Origin: Dethiobacter alkaliphilus
GTDB lineage: Bacteria; Bacillota; Dethiobacteria; DTU022; UBA8154
Assembly: GCA_016841605.1 (NCBI GenBank)
Contig: JAENYV010000002.1
Location: 62,001 to 126,000, forward strand
Direction: 5' to 3'
Length of the DNA stretch: 64,000 nt
A program made the translations under genes and the position numbers. Positions 27,336-36,476 of the stretch are shown here, piece after piece; the stretch's first letter is position 1; every line of letters begins with the position of its first letter. A model generated the notes under the pieces. The model saw nothing but the letters and a program-made list of their open reading frames with translations, searched no databases and was not told the origin of the DNA.

Positions 27336-28217
27336 TTAAAATGTATAACGGTCAAGGACATTTTTTAAGCTTCCGGACAGATTTTCCGGCAAGGAGATTA
27401 AAGGTAGCCGGGGCTCTCCCACATTCATCCCGCAAAGATTCAAGGCAGCTTTTAACGGAACAGGATTTGTGGTAATAAATAAAGCTTTAAAGAGGGGCAT
27501 GAGATTTTGGTGCATTTGAACTGCTTTTTGTATATCCCGGTTAAAAAAGGCCTCTATCATTTCCTTAATTTCCAAACCGGCAAGGTGAGAAGCAATACTG
27601 ACCACTCCACATCCGCCGGCACTTAAAATCGGAAGTGTCATGGAATCATCACCACTGTAGACAAAAAAGTCGTCCGGAGTATCTGCACAGATAGCTGTTA
27701 TTTGTTCCAAGTCTCCACTTGCCTCTTTAATGGCGACAATATTATCAATTTCAGCAAGACGCAAGGTCGTCTCTGCCTGTAGATTAACTCCTGTTCTGCC
27801 GGGAACGTTATAAAGCATGATGGGAAGTTTTACTGCGCCGGCTATTTGTTTAAAATGACGGTATAACCCTTCCTGGGGAGGTTTATTATAATATGGTGTA
27901 ACGAGCATAAACCCATCAATACCCGTCTTTTCTGCTTTTCGGCATAACTCAATTGCTGATCTTGTACAGTTCCCCCCTGTCCCGACCAGGACTTTAGCCC
28001 TTCCTCCGGAAACATTGGCGACAATCTTAAACAGGTTTAACTTCTCCTCTTCGGAGAGAACAGGAGACTCCCCGGTTGTCCCGGCGACTACCAAACTGTC
28101 TGAACCTTTCTGCAGCAAAATTTCGACCAGTTCTTCAACCTTTTGATAATCTATCTCAAGGTCAGAATTAAAAGGCGTTATCATTGCAGTAACCAAAGGG
28201 CCAAAAAACGAGCGCAA
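27336..28217 (-). CDS. dapA: 4-Hydroxy-tetrahydrodipicolinate synthase
   Basis: Condenses pyruvate with aspartate semialdehyde, the first committed step to lysine, meso-diaminopimelate and spore dipicolinate. 294 aa, the family norm. The Schiff-base lysine is in VAIKEASGD, the catalytic tyrosine in MLYNVPGRTG, and the GTTGE substrate motif is near residue 45. The open frame reaches 28301, but TTG at 28217 has GGGAGG 7 nt upstream and gives the standard N-terminus. A good promoter lies at 28251-28279, so dapA can be expressed apart from dpaAB. Confidence 0.94.
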   Translation of the reverse strand: MRSFFGPLVTAMITPFNSDLEIDYQKVEELVEILLQKGSDSLVVAGTTGESPVLSEEEKLNLFKIVANVSGGRAKVLVGTGGNCTRSAIELCRKAEKTGIDGFMLVTPYYNKPPQEGLYRHFKQIAGAVKLPIMLYNVPGRTGVNLQAETTLRLAEIDNIVAIKEASGDLEQITAICADTPDDFFVYSGDDSMTLPILSAGGCGVVSIASHLAGLEIKEMIEAFFNRDIQKAVQMHQNLMPLFKALFITTNPVPLKAALNLCGMNVGEPRLPLISLPENLSGSLKNVLDRYTF

Positions 28218-28250
28218 AACTATAACCTCCCTTACCTGGATAATGTATTC

Positions 28251-28279
28251 ATTATAGCAAAGCTTTTTGTTTTTATCAA
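28251..28279 (-). promoter_or_regulatory. Sigma-A-type promoter for dapA
   Basis: Minus-strand TTGATA (-35, 28274-28279), exactly 17-nt spacer, TATAAT (-10, 28251-28256). It lies 34 bp before the dapA TTG and is the best promoter match in the window together with the dut promoter. Confidence 0.75.
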
Positions 28280-28310
28280 ACCATACAATACACAGAATCA
28301 ATAATTATTT

Positions 28311-28901
28311 CTACAATTCATGGGAAACCAGCAGGGGTTGCAGTTGTTCCCTCCGTAAAGCACTCTCTGCCGCTGGGAAGAGCAGGTCCATTTTTGACAT
28401 TAAGGAATTTGGCTTAAGTATAGGATCATCCTGTCCGAAAGGAACTATAAAAATATTTTTTGCTACCAGCAAAACACCGATATTTCTTGCATTTAGACCC
28501 AGTCCGTCATTTGTCGCTATAGCCAAAAGGACCGGCCTCTGGTTTCTCAGGTGCGATTTAACGGCCATTAAAACCGTAGTATCTGTAATACCATTGGCCA
28601 GTTTGGCCAGAGTATTTCCTGTACAGGGGGCAACAATAATCAGGTCAAAAAGCTTTTGTGGACCAACCGGTTCAGCATCAATAATGTTCTGAATAATCGT
28701 CCTGCCGGTACTCTCCTGCAATCTGTTTTTAACAACCCTTGCCTCTCCAAAACGTGTATCATTTAAATCAACAGCAGGAGATATAATGGGAGTAATAACC
28801 GCACCTGCTGTAATTAACCTTTGAATTTGCGGGAACACTTGATCGATTGTGCAGTGAGAACCAGTTAAAGCCAGGCCAATCTGAATTCCCTGTAAACTCA
28901 A
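28311..28901 (-). CDS. dpaB: Dipicolinate synthase subunit B
   Basis: Flavoprotein-fold partner of DpaA making dipicolinic acid for the spore core. 196 aa, matching SpoVFB. The FMN-type loop LTGSHCTIDQVFPQI is at the N-terminus, with CTGNTLAKLANGITD later. An ATG at 28919 overlaps the dpaA stop, but the AGGAGG inside that stretch lies 8 nt before a TTG at 28901, giving an N-terminus (SLQGIQIGLALTGSHC) like that of known SpoVFB. It is coupled to dpaA. Unlike Bacillus, asd and dapG do not follow. Confidence 0.92.
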   Translation of the reverse strand: MSLQGIQIGLALTGSHCTIDQVFPQIQRLITAGAVITPIISPAVDLNDTRFGEARVVKNRLQESTGRTIIQNIIDAEPVGPQKLFDLIIVAPCTGNTLAKLANGITDTTVLMAVKSHLRNQRPVLLAIATNDGLGLNARNIGVLLVAKNIFIVPFGQDDPILKPNSLMSKMDLLFPAAESALRREQLQPLLVSHEL

Positions 28902-28915
28902 TTTTCTTTCCCTCC

Positions 28916-29803
28916 TCATAGATATTTTTTAATCAGTTCCGGATAAACCCGAGACAGAATTCTTCCCGCAGTTTTTGGAGCAACTTTACCCGGCAAGCCG
29001 GGAAGAACAGCTGTCTTTATATTGAGTCTCTCTGCCACAGCAAAATCTACCCCATAGGGAAACGAAGCAATATCTATAATTACTGTTGAACTTTTGATAC
29101 GATAAAGAATTTCAGCATCCACAACCAGAGCAGGTATTGTATTAAAAATAATATCAGCAAAGGAAATCTTTTCAGCAAGCTGCCCAATAGGCACGGGAGT
29201 TAAGCTCATGGCCTCAATCCAGGCCAGGACTTCCGGCCTGCGCGCCGCGACGCTTACCTCCGCGCCCAGGGCCTTTAAAGTTAAAGCCAGTAATTTCCCG
29301 CATCTGCCAAAGCCAAGAACAAAGCTTTGGCTTTTGTGTATGGTTATATCAGTATATTCAATAGCTGCCTTAATGGCCCCCTCAGCTGTAGGGATAGCAT
29401 TAAGAGTGGAAATTTCATCTAATTTACTTGTTTCACAGATAAGAACTCCATGACTTGCAAAGAGCTCTTTTAAAGAAGGATGAAGATGTCCGGCAAGAAA
29501 TATTGTCCCCGGGTTAAAGGCTCGCAGTATTGTTAAATTATTTATAGAAATTTTATCTGAGGAATAAGGCGCATAAATTACTCCATCCGCATCGATCCCG
29601 GCAAGGGGAGTTATCACAATTTTTGCATCAAGTATTGATTCCACCAGATTTTCGGCAACAATTATTTCGTTTAAATATTCATACTTTTCAAAACCAAAGA
29701 TTGACGCCTTTGCACCCGCTTTCTTCAGGTGGAAAAACAATTCTGCTTCTCTTTTATCCCCGCCAATGATTAAAATATTCATATCTCGTAAGAAAGCGTG
29801 CAT
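28916..29803 (-). CDS. dpaA: Dipicolinate synthase subunit A
   Basis: NAD(P)-dependent Rossmann-fold oxidoreductase forming dipicolinate from 4-hydroxy-tetrahydrodipicolinate in the mother cell. 295 aa. N-terminal IIGGDKREAELFFHLKKAG, then a second nucleotide-binding loop VLGFGRCGKLLALTLKALG at about residues 162-180, both typical of SpoVFA. ATG at 29803 follows GGTGGAG. This pair is direct evidence for an endospore former. In Bacillus it is sigma-K controlled; I did not find a clear sigma-K box upstream. Confidence 0.93.
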   Translation of the reverse strand: MHAFLRDMNILIIGGDKREAELFFHLKKAGAKASIFGFEKYEYLNEIIVAENLVESILDAKIVITPLAGIDADGVIYAPYSSDKISINNLTILRAFNPGTIFLAGHLHPSLKELFASHGVLICETSKLDEISTLNAIPTAEGAIKAAIEYTDITIHKSQSFVLGFGRCGKLLALTLKALGAEVSVAARRPEVLAWIEAMSLTPVPIGQLAEKISFADIIFNTIPALVVDAEILYRIKSSTVIIDIASFPYGVDFAVAERLNIKTAVLPGLPGKVAPKTAGRILSRVYPELIKKYL

Positions 29804-29901
29804 TTAACTCCACCTCTCCCGAAATGATCTTTAAAAAACAATATTGGTTCCCTTATTCAGGCATTCTTAAAAATTCAAATGCCAAACCCTTCTTTTACAC
29901 C

Positions 29902-29936
29902 GACTCCTGACTCTATATTCCCGACTTCCGACTTTT
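29902..29936. repeat. Degenerate 7-bp repeat array
   Basis: Five consecutive heptamers on the plus strand: GACTCCT, GACTCTA, TATTCCC, GACTTCC, GACTTTT. They match the arrays at 49678-49747 and 51329-51349. The array lies in the 248-bp gap between dpaA and the stress-type gene. Confidence 0.6.
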
Positions 29937-30004
29937 TGAGAATTTGAGCTTACTTATGTTATGAATAATTTGATAATGGTGTGAAGGATTACCGGGATTA
30001 CGAA

Positions 30005-30032
30005 TAAAAAAACGCGCCGTCGCCGGCGCGTT
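30005..30032 (-). terminator. Rho-independent terminator of the stress-type gene
   Basis: A 9-bp GC-rich stem (AACGCGCCG with CGGCGCGTT, 4-nt loop) followed on the minus strand by a T-run, 20 bp after the stop at 30052. Confidence 0.9.
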
Positions 30033-30051
30033 AAATAGTGCTTTTTCCTTT

Positions 30052-30558
30052 CTAATATGTTTCTACATCTTCAGCCCCAAAACGTTTTAAAACAGATGAC
30101 ACTTTCGAAGTTTCATCCTCGGTTGCTTTAAGGGTAACAAGAATATCGCCTTTTTTTACTCTCTCTTCATAATGGCGGCCTCTTTCTTCCGGAATGCCGA
30201 AGTCAACAAGGCCTCCCACCAGACCTCCACCGACAATTCCGGTTAAAAAAGCAGCCAGAGGACCGGCAGCGATAATCGGACCGACACCGGGTATTAAGAG
30301 AGCTCCTGCTCCAGCCAACAGACCGGCGATACCTCCGATCGTTCCGCCTGTTAACGCTCCGTCGCCGACATTTTGCTCGCTCATGGTGAAACCTTGGTTT
30401 TCACCCCCGCCGGCTTCATCCTGCCCGCTTCCGCCTTTATTATCCCTGGCAATAAGGGATATCTCTCTTTCATCAAACCCTTGACGTTTAAGCTCGTTAA
30501 TTGCTTCTTTTGCTCTTTCTTCATTACGAAAAACACCGACAACTGCTTTTGCTGCCAT
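30052..30558 (-). CDS. General stress protein 17M-like/glycine-zipper protein
   Basis: 168 aa. The N-terminal domain (AVVGVFRNEERAKEAINELK, about residues 4-23) resembles the heat-induced YflT/general stress protein 17M domain. The middle is a Gly/Ala-rich glycine-zipper stretch (about 70-125; GGTIGGIAGLLAGAGALLIP) that may insert in or associate with membranes. A short C-terminal alpha/beta unit (KGDILVTLKATEDETSKVSS) resembles the same family. The ATG at 30558 has AAGGAGG 10 nt upstream; the frame upstream of it is fortuitous. Role in stress is inferred from the family only. Confidence 0.75.
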   Translation of the reverse strand: MAAKAVVGVFRNEERAKEAINELKRQGFDEREISLIARDNKGGSGQDEAGGGENQGFTMSEQNVGDGALTGGTIGGIAGLLAGAGALLIPGVGPIIAAGPLAAFLTGIVGGGLVGGLVDFGIPEERGRHYEERVKKGDILVTLKATEDETSKVSSVLKRFGAEDVETY

Positions 30559-30669
30559 TAGCTCGATGCCTCCTTCGTTGAATTTTACTATAAAGGTATT
30601 ATTTCCTACTCTTTTCCTTCTATACGGCACCGGCAAAAACAGCTTTAGTTTTTCTGGTTAGGGGAAAAA

Positions 30670-31125
30670 TCAAAACGAGCCTGTATGACCAAAACCTCCG
30701 TCGCCACGGGAAGAAGGCGGCAGTTCTTCCACCTGAACCAGCTTAACTGCGGGAAGAGCGTGGATGATAAGCTGAGCGATTCTTTCTCCTCTTTTAATAT
30801 GATAGTTTTGTGCACCCAGGTTAATTAAAAGAACTTTTATCTCACCCCGGTAGTCGGCATCGATTGTCCCGGGTGAATTTAAAAGCGTAATCCCATGTTT
30901 AAAAGCAAGGCCGCTTCTTGGACGCACCTGGGCTTCAAACCCCGGCGGAATAGCCATTTTTATCCCGGTCGGAACAAGAATGAATTCACCCGGCTTTACG
31001 ACAACCTCATTTTCTACAGCAGCAAAAATATCCATCCCTGAGGCTTCCTCGCTCATAAAACGCGGCAAGGGAAGGTCTCCGGCATGGTCAAGTTTCTTGA
31101 TTAAAATATGAACTGTTTCCGACAT
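30670..31125 (-). CDS. dut: dUTP pyrophosphatase
   Basis: Trimeric dUTPase hydrolysing dUTP to dUMP and diphosphate, keeping uracil out of DNA and feeding thymidylate synthesis. 151 aa. All five motifs are present: ASGMDIFA (1), PRSGLAFKHG (2), GTIDADYRGE (3), RGERIAQLII (4) and the C-terminal SSRGDGGFGHTG (5). ATG at 31125. A near-consensus promoter at 31171-31199 drives it. Confidence 0.95.
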   Translation of the reverse strand: MSETVHILIKKLDHAGDLPLPRFMSEEASGMDIFAAVENEVVVKPGEFILVPTGIKMAIPPGFEAQVRPRSGLAFKHGITLLNSPGTIDADYRGEIKVLLINLGAQNYHIKRGERIAQLIIHALPAVKLVQVEELPPSSRGDGGFGHTGSF

Positions 31126-31170
31126 TATGCCACCACCCTGTCAAAATTTTGCGCTGTTTCAGCTTAGCCA

Positions 31171-31199
31171 AGTATAATGCTCCTGCCTTTCTTTGTCAA
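31171..31199 (-). promoter_or_regulatory. Sigma-A-type promoter for dut
   Basis: Minus-strand TTGACA (-35, 31194-31199, consensus), 17-nt spacer, TATACT (-10, 31171-31176). The distance to the dut ATG at 31125 is 45 bp. Confidence 0.75.
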
Positions 31200-31217
31200 C
31201 AGAGCAGTATTCAGCAT

Positions 31218-32051
31218 TTAATCCCATATTTCGACAACCAGGTGGTAGCCGTACGATGATGATTTGATCAGTATAAAGCCATCGGTATTATTCCTAAATT
31301 TAAAATCAAGATAATTGGAAACTGTGGCGTCTTTACCACGGGGAACATAACCAACCGGACGGCTATGGGGGAATCTTTCAACAACCTGGAGTTCTGCGTT
31401 TAAGACAGCATTATAAAGGGTTGTGGAAACCTGGCACACTCCTCCTCCATATCCGGGAATTACCGTTCCACCGACAATAATAGGTGCCAGCTTATATCCT
31501 CTTTCCGGTTCCCTTGGCCCGGTTGCCCCATTAAAGGAAAATACCTCTCCGGGTGCGAGGAGATAATTATGAAGCGACTGGGCGGCAAGCCTGATATTCT
31601 CACCTCTACCGCCATTTCCGAAGCCCGTTGCATAAGAGCCTCTTCTGTGTGAAATATTCCGTAAAATATCTCCTGTTATCTCGGGATCCAGAGTAACTAA
31701 AACAGGCTGGTGCATGGTTTGCGGTTTTGAATTCATAATCAGGTCTACGGTTGCCCGGACATCTATTATTTCTCCGTATTGTTCCGGCAGGATCTCTCCG
31801 GAAAGGGGATCCAGATACGCATTACGGGGCCTGGTCATAAAATCACGGTTTAAGGACTCAACAACAAACAGGACTTCTTCTTCAAGTTTCCTCTCCATGG
31901 GGATATCCGCCAGGAAAACGCCCGCAGGAACACCGTATTTTAACCTCATATAACTTTCTCGTATATTTACCGTCAGACAGCCTGACACAAAAAGTAAGGC
32001 AAGCACAAGAAGGGTTGTTCCTTTAATTGTCAGTATTGTTATTTTTTTCAT
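31218..32051 (-). CDS. VanW-family lipoprotein
   Basis: 277 aa. The N-terminus is a lipoprotein signal peptide (LALLFVSGC lipobox, Cys at about 25). The C-terminal half is a VanW domain, recognised by FSFNGATGPREPERGY and GYGGGVCQVSTTLYNAVLNA. VanW proteins occur in vancomycin-resistance operons and more widely in Clostridia; function is unknown, and nothing here suggests glycopeptide resistance. The start overlaps the upstream deacetylase stop (ATGA), so it is cotranscribed with the two NodB-like genes; an envelope role is likely. Confidence 0.82.
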   Translation of the reverse strand: MKKITILTIKGTTLLVLALLFVSGCLTVNIRESYMRLKYGVPAGVFLADIPMERKLEEEVLFVVESLNRDFMTRPRNAYLDPLSGEILPEQYGEIIDVRATVDLIMNSKPQTMHQPVLVTLDPEITGDILRNISHRRGSYATGFGNGGRGENIRLAAQSLHNYLLAPGEVFSFNGATGPREPERGYKLAPIIVGGTVIPGYGGGVCQVSTTLYNAVLNAELQVVERFPHSRPVGYVPRGKDATVSNYLDFKFRNNTDGFILIKSSSYGYHLVVEIWD

Positions 32052-33088
32052 TTTTCCAGTATACCGGCAAAATTCAAAGGAGGATTTTGAGGGCTTAAAA
32101 GTTCCTGCATGGTCACAACGGCAAGACCTTTATTTTTAATGAGGGGGATTGCTTCCTTTAAAAAGAGAACAGTATCGCCTGTAGGATGCATGAGCACGAC
32201 GGCTCCCTCATGAATCTTCTCCGTCACCCTTTCATGCATTTTTTCCACGCCGGGATTCATCCAATCCACAGTATCCAGCGTCCATAAAACCGTTCTCATC
32301 CTCAGGCGGGAGACGGTTTCCAAAACAAGGGGGTTATACTCACCTTTATGGGGAGTAAAGTAATGGGTAGCCTCTCCGGTCACATCAAGAATAAGGTTAT
32401 TAACTTCCTCCAGACCGCTTTGTATCTCTGCTGCCGTCAATTCCGTATAAACCACGCTGTCTGTATGTCCATGATTAGCCAGAAGGTGTCCCCTGTGAAA
32501 AATTTCTTCCATAAGTTCAACATTTTTCTGCGCCCAGTTTCCCACAACGAAAAAGGTACCGGAGACATCCTCCGCATCGAGGATATCAAGAATAGGCTTA
32601 ATGTATTCCGATCCCCACGCCACATTAATCATGAAAGAAATTTGCTTTTTGGCCGGATTTCCTTGCCTGATCACGGCTGAGGGATAGTCGGCGAGACTAA
32701 TTTGCGGCATAATGGGCTCATAAAAAGGCTCAACATTTTCTCCAGGCCCGGCAGACATCAGTTTATTGATCGTTTCCAGTTCACTAATCCGATATCCCCA
32801 AATTTCCGGAACAATGGTGTTCTCCAGGGAGTTAAAGGCCGCATTAGCAGGATTAATCTGCCATTCCACAAATTTAGCCGCAAAAATTTCTTCGATTTGC
32901 TCTCTGGTATTTCCCCCCAATTCTTCTCCCATAAAAAGAACACCCGGTTCGACCCGGTTAAGAGACCGGTAAAGGGGTTTTTTCCAAAAGTAAAGGCCTC
33001 CCAGCACGAGGAGAAAAAGAAGGAAAAAGGTTATTGTTTTCCTCCCTCTTTTTGAACCCAAAAAGATTACAAACATTTTTTCTTTCAC
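32048..33088 (-). CDS. NodB-like polysaccharide deacetylase, catalytic residues degenerate
   Basis: 346 aa with an N-terminal membrane anchor (about residues 15-33) and a NodB homology domain from about 145. The usual TFDDGP motif is replaced by SFMINVAWGSE, so both aspartates are missing. The HxxxH zinc motif is reduced to NHGHTD, with Asp in place of the second His. The later LWTLDTVDW and LMHPTGD elements remain recognisable. Loss of the catalytic base and a metal ligand points to a non-enzymatic or altered role. Its start overlaps the preceding NodB-like gene (ATGA). It occupies the place of Bacillus ylxY, downstream of pnp. Confidence 0.82.
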   Translation of the reverse strand: MKEKMFVIFLGSKRGRKTITFFLLFLLVLGGLYFWKKPLYRSLNRVEPGVLFMGEELGGNTREQIEEIFAAKFVEWQINPANAAFNSLENTIVPEIWGYRISELETINKLMSAGPGENVEPFYEPIMPQISLADYPSAVIRQGNPAKKQISFMINVAWGSEYIKPILDILDAEDVSGTFFVVGNWAQKNVELMEEIFHRGHLLANHGHTDSVVYTELTAAEIQSGLEEVNNLILDVTGEATHYFTPHKGEYNPLVLETVSRLRMRTVLWTLDTVDWMNPGVEKMHERVTEKIHEGAVVLMHPTGDTVLFLKEAIPLIKNKGLAVVTMQELLSPQNPPLNFAGILEK

Positions 33089-33779
33089 CTTCCCCTTAAG
33101 CTAATTATTTCACCCGGTGAGCCGATTACATACCCTTTCCATTTTAAATAGCTTATAATCTCCGGAAGATTTTCCCGGATATGCGGGGAAGAAGTATGGA
33201 AAAGAATAACTGCTCCATCATGCAGGCGCTCTTCGAGGCGGGAAATAATCAGTTCACCTTCATAGTTAGAAAGCATTAAGGTGTTGATGCTCCACAAGAG
33301 AGTTAAACAACCATACTCTCCGGCAAGACTGATCATTCTGGGATTATATTCTCCAAATGGTGGTCGAAAAAATGCAGGTCGGTAGTTCAATTCCTCCATG
33401 CTTACTTGATTAAAACCTTGAATTTCCGCTACAACTTCTTCCTCCGGAAGAAACAAAAGCTTACGGTGGGAGTAAGAATGGTTGCCGAGATAATGACCTG
33501 AAAGAATAATTTTCAGGGCCTCATCCGGGTATTTTTTTATCCATTCTCCGGTTGCAAAAAAAACAGCTGTAATCTCATTGGCTTCAAGGATTTGCAAGAT
33601 ATCTTCTATTGGCTCATTTTCCCAGAGGATGTTAAAAGTAAAATACACACTTTCCTTCGCTTTTTCCACCTGGAAGACCGGTTCAGGAGGATAGGAAGCT
33701 CTGGTCGGTAAAGAGAGAGTAATGATAAAAAAACCGAAAACAGCCACAATTAAACTTAAAAAAAAAGAGGCTTTTTCAT
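33085..33779 (-). CDS. NodB-like polysaccharide deacetylase with apparent frameshift in the signal peptide
   Basis: The domain runs from about residue 30. HSYSH (zinc ligands) and RPPFGEYNPR are intact, but TFDDGP is replaced by TFNILWENE, and the late Asp motif reads WSINT, so activity is doubtful. The continuous frame starts at a GTG (33747) with no ribosome site. The real start appears to be ATG at 33779, with AGAGAGG 8-10 nt upstream, opening MKKPLFF. A run of nine T (minus strand, 33758-33766) then breaks the frame; one extra T would restore a normal signal peptide (MKKPLFFLSLIVAVFGFF). This is a homopolymer sequencing error, a recent mutation or phase variation. Confidence 0.75.
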
Positions 33780-33824
33780 TGTTTAAACCTCTCTTTGAGT
33801 TTTATATTTAATTATTATTACAGT

Positions 33825-33847
33825 TAAAGGGGAGATATTCCCCTTTA
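33825..33847 (-). terminator. Hairpin after pnp
   Basis: A 9-bp stem (TAAAGGGGA with TCCCCTTTA, 5-nt loop) 38 bp after the pnp stop. The minus-strand tail is AU-rich but not a clean T-run, so it may be a partial terminator or an RNA-stability hairpin between pnp and the deacetylase genes. Confidence 0.55.
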
Positions 33848-33884
33848 CACAGTAAATTTTTCAAGTGTTGCAGCATGCCCAGGT

Positions 33885-36056
33885 TTATTTCCTGCTGAAC
33901 CTGTTGTGCCTGTGCCTGGAGGGAGTTCCCCCTTCGACACGGACTCTGCCCCTTTCCTCTTCCTTAATCTCCGGCGTGCTTCCCGGCGGCAGGGCATCCT
34001 TTCGGGAAAGATTAATTCTGCCTTTTTCGTCGATATCGAGGACTTTAACCATGACCTGGTCTCCGACTTTAACCACATCTTCCGTCCTGTTCACTCTGGT
34101 TCTATCCAGATGTGAAATATGAATAAGCCCTTCTTTGCCCGGAAGTATTTCGGCAAAAGCACCATACTTTTCCGTTCTGGTTACCTTCGCCAGGTAAATC
34201 CGGCCGGGTTCCACGTCGGCAGTCAATGTCTCAATAATCTCCTGCGCTTTCTGTGCCGCACCGGCATCTAAAGCAACGATAAAAATCTTGCCGTCCGACT
34301 CAATATTTATATCCACACCGGTTTCACTAATAATCCGGTTAATTACTTTACCGCCCGGACCTATAACATCGCGAATTTTATCCGTACTGATCTGCATTGT
34401 AAAGATACGGGGCGCATAGTCTGATAAATGAGGCCTTGGGACGCCGATGGCTTCACTCATCTTTCCCATGATATATAAGTATCCTTCCCTGGCTTTTTCC
34501 AGGGCTTTCTTCAATATTTCACGGGATAAACCTTTAATTTTAATATCCATTTGCAGGGCAGTAATACCGTTCATTGTCCCGGCAACTTTAAAATCCATAT
34601 CTCCCAGGAAATCTTCGATTCCCTGGATATCGGAAAGAATAGCGATATCATCCTCTTCTTTAATTAGACCCATAGCAATACCGGCAACCGGAGTTTTAAT
34701 AGGAACACCGGCATCCATCAGAGAGAGGGATGATGCGCAGACACTGCCCATGGAGGTCGATCCGTTGGATTCAAGGACTTCCGATACCAGACGAATTGTA
34801 TACGGAAATTCATCTTCATTGGGAATTACGGCAGAAAGTGCTCTTTCCGCCAGGGCACCATGGCCTATCTCTCTTCTTCCCGGCCCCCGCATAAATCCGG
34901 TCTCCCCAACACTGTACGGGGGAAAGTTATAATGGTGCATAAAGCGTTTGGATTCTTCCAGACCAAGTCCGTCCAAAATCTGCATATCCCGCAAAGCTCC
35001 CAAAGTACAAATATTAAGAACCTGGGTCTGCCCTCTGGTAAAAAGACCTGATCCGTGTGTCCTTCTAAATAACCCGACTTCAGATGTAATGGGTCTTATT
35101 TCATCCCATGATCTTCCGTCAGGACGGACCCCGTCTTTTAGGATCATGGAGCGGAGGGTCGTTTTAATATATTTGCTTAAGATTTCTTTAACTTCAGTTT
35201 CACGCTCCGGGTAAAGCTCAGCAAAATGTGCAAGCGTTTCTTCTTTTGCTTGCTCTAAAGCATACTCTCTCTCTAACTTTTCTTCTACTTGGAAGGCACT
35301 TTTAATTTTTTCTCCACAAAAATCCTGCACTTCACGGCTGAGCTCGGGAGCTGTTTCCACAACCTGAAATTCCATTTTTTCCCGGCCGACCTTCTCGACC
35401 ATTTCTTTTTGCAGACGGATAATATCTTTGATTGCTTCGTGACCGGCTAAAATAGCCTCGAGGATCTGTTCCCCCGGGACTTCTTTGGCTCCCGCTTCAA
35501 TCATCAGAATAGCCTCTTCCGTCCCCGCAACTACCAGGTTGAGAGTGCTGGACTCGCTCTGCTCAACAGTTGGATTTATGACCGGCAAGCCGTTAACCAA
35601 TCCCACACTAACAGCCGCAACCGGACCGGCAAAAGGAATTTTTGAGATCGAAAGTGCGGCAGAAGCACCGATAATGGCCAGAGGCTCCGGGACGCAATCT
35701 TGATCAATAGAGAAGACAGTAGTAACGATATGGATAGCATTTCTAAACTTTTGCGGGAAAAGGGGTCTGAGGGGCCTATCAGTCAATCTGTCTGCCAGGA
35801 TAGCCTTTTCCGTCGGACGTCCCTCCCTTTTAATAAAACCGCCGGGTATCCGTCCAACAGCATAAAGCCTCTCTTCAAAATCGACAGTTAACGGTAAAAA
35901 GTCAGCCCCTTCCCGAGGTTCATCAGCAACGGTTGCCGTTACTAAAAGTGTTGTATCACCATAACGAACCATTACGGAACCACTTGCTTGTTTGGCTACT
36001 TTTCCAGTTTCTAAAGTAAGCAGCCTGCCGGCTACTTCGACTTGAAATACCTCCAA
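33885..36056 (-). CDS. pnp: Polyribonucleotide nucleotidyltransferase
   Basis: Phosphorolytic 3'-5' exoribonuclease of RNA decay. About 723 aa: two RNase PH domains with a helical linker (about 1-550), a KH domain ([20 protein letters not shown]) and a C-terminal S1 domain ([20 protein letters not shown]). Conserved [16 protein letters not shown] and the FMDGG-like SLMDAGVP active-site region are intact. The open frame begins at a TTG at 36065; the TTG at 36056 is better placed, 10 nt after AGGAGG. It follows rpsO by 46 bp, the near-universal rpsO-pnp pairing. Confidence 0.95.
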   Translation of the reverse strand: MEVFQVEVAGRLLTLETGKVAKQASGSVMVRYGDTTLLVTATVADEPREGADFLPLTVDFEERLYAVGRIPGGFIKREGRPTEKAILADRLTDRPLRPLFPQKFRNAIHIVTTVFSIDQDCVPEPLAIIGASAALSISKIPFAGPVAAVSVGLVNGLPVINPTVEQSESSTLNLVVAGTEEAILMIEAGAKEVPGEQILEAILAGHEAIKDIIRLQKEMVEKVGREKMEFQVVETAPELSREVQDFCGEKIKSAFQVEEKLEREYALEQAKEETLAHFAELYPERETEVKEILSKYIKTTLRSMILKDGVRPDGRSWDEIRPITSEVGLFRRTHGSGLFTRGQTQVLNICTLGALRDMQILDGLGLEESKRFMHHYNFPPYSVGETGFMRGPGRREIGHGALAERALSAVIPNEDEFPYTIRLVSEVLESNGSTSMGSVCASSLSLMDAGVPIKTPVAGIAMGLIKEEDDIAILSDIQGIEDFLGDMDFKVAGTMNGITALQMDIKIKGLSREILKKALEKAREGYLYIMGKMSEAIGVPRPHLSDYAPRIFTMQISTDKIRDVIGPGGKVINRIISETGVDINIESDGKIFIVALDAGAAQKAQEIIETLTADVEPGRIYLAKVTRTEKYGAFAEILPGKEGLIHISHLDRTRVNRTEDVVKVGDQVMVKVLDIDEKGRINLSRKDALPPGSTPEIKEEERGRVRVEGGTPSRHRHNRFSRK

Positions 36057-36102
36057 AAATAACAAACCTCCTTTTAAACAGAAAACCTGGAATTAGCCTC
36101 AC

Positions 36103-36372
36103 CTATTTTCTCAAGCTTAATTTTTGAAGAATATTTCTATACCTTTCCGGGCTTTTGTTCCGTAAATAATTCAACAATCCTCTTCTTTTTCCGACCATCT
36201 TTAACAGTCCTCGACGTGAGTGAAAATCCTTTTTGTGTTCTTTCAGATGCTCTGTCAACTGGCTGATCCGTTTTGTCAACATGGCAATTTGGACCTCCGG
36301 AGAACCTGTATCATTGTTGTGGGTCCTGTGCTCTTGAATAATATCATTCTTGGCCTGATTTGATAATACCAT
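36103..36372 (-). CDS. rpsO: 30S ribosomal protein S15
   Basis: 89-aa primary 16S rRNA binding protein of the small subunit. The sequence is canonical ([33 protein letters not shown]). The ATG at 36372 with AGGGAGGTG upstream gives the standard N-terminus; the frame extends 16 codons further without sense. A promoter lies at 36421-36449. S15 autoregulation through its leader is known in other bacteria; the short leader here does not show an obvious mimic. Confidence 0.97.
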   Translation of the reverse strand: MVLSNQAKNDIIQEHRTHNNDTGSPEVQIAMLTKRISQLTEHLKEHKKDFHSRRGLLKMVGKRRGLLNYLRNKSPERYRNILQKLSLRK

Positions 36373-36420
36373 CCGGCTCACCTCCCTTAATATACGATAA
36401 TTCCCTGTTGGGTCAAGCAA

Positions 36421-36449
36421 ATTCTATCATATCCCCGGTGCTTTGTAAA
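36421..36449 (-). promoter_or_regulatory. Sigma-A-type promoter for rpsO-pnp
   Basis: Minus-strand TTTACA (-35, 36444-36449), 17-nt spacer, TAGAAT (-10, 36421-36426). A second possible pair (TTGACC, 16 nt, TATATT) lies closer, but its start would fall on the ribosome binding site. Confidence 0.6.
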
Positions 36450-36476
36450 CATAGGCACCGCCACAGCCAGGCGACT

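Noticed and set aside
31218-32051. VanW as a vancomycin-resistance marker
   Set aside because: No vanH, vanA or vanX genes nearby; VanW domains are widespread in Clostridia with other contexts.
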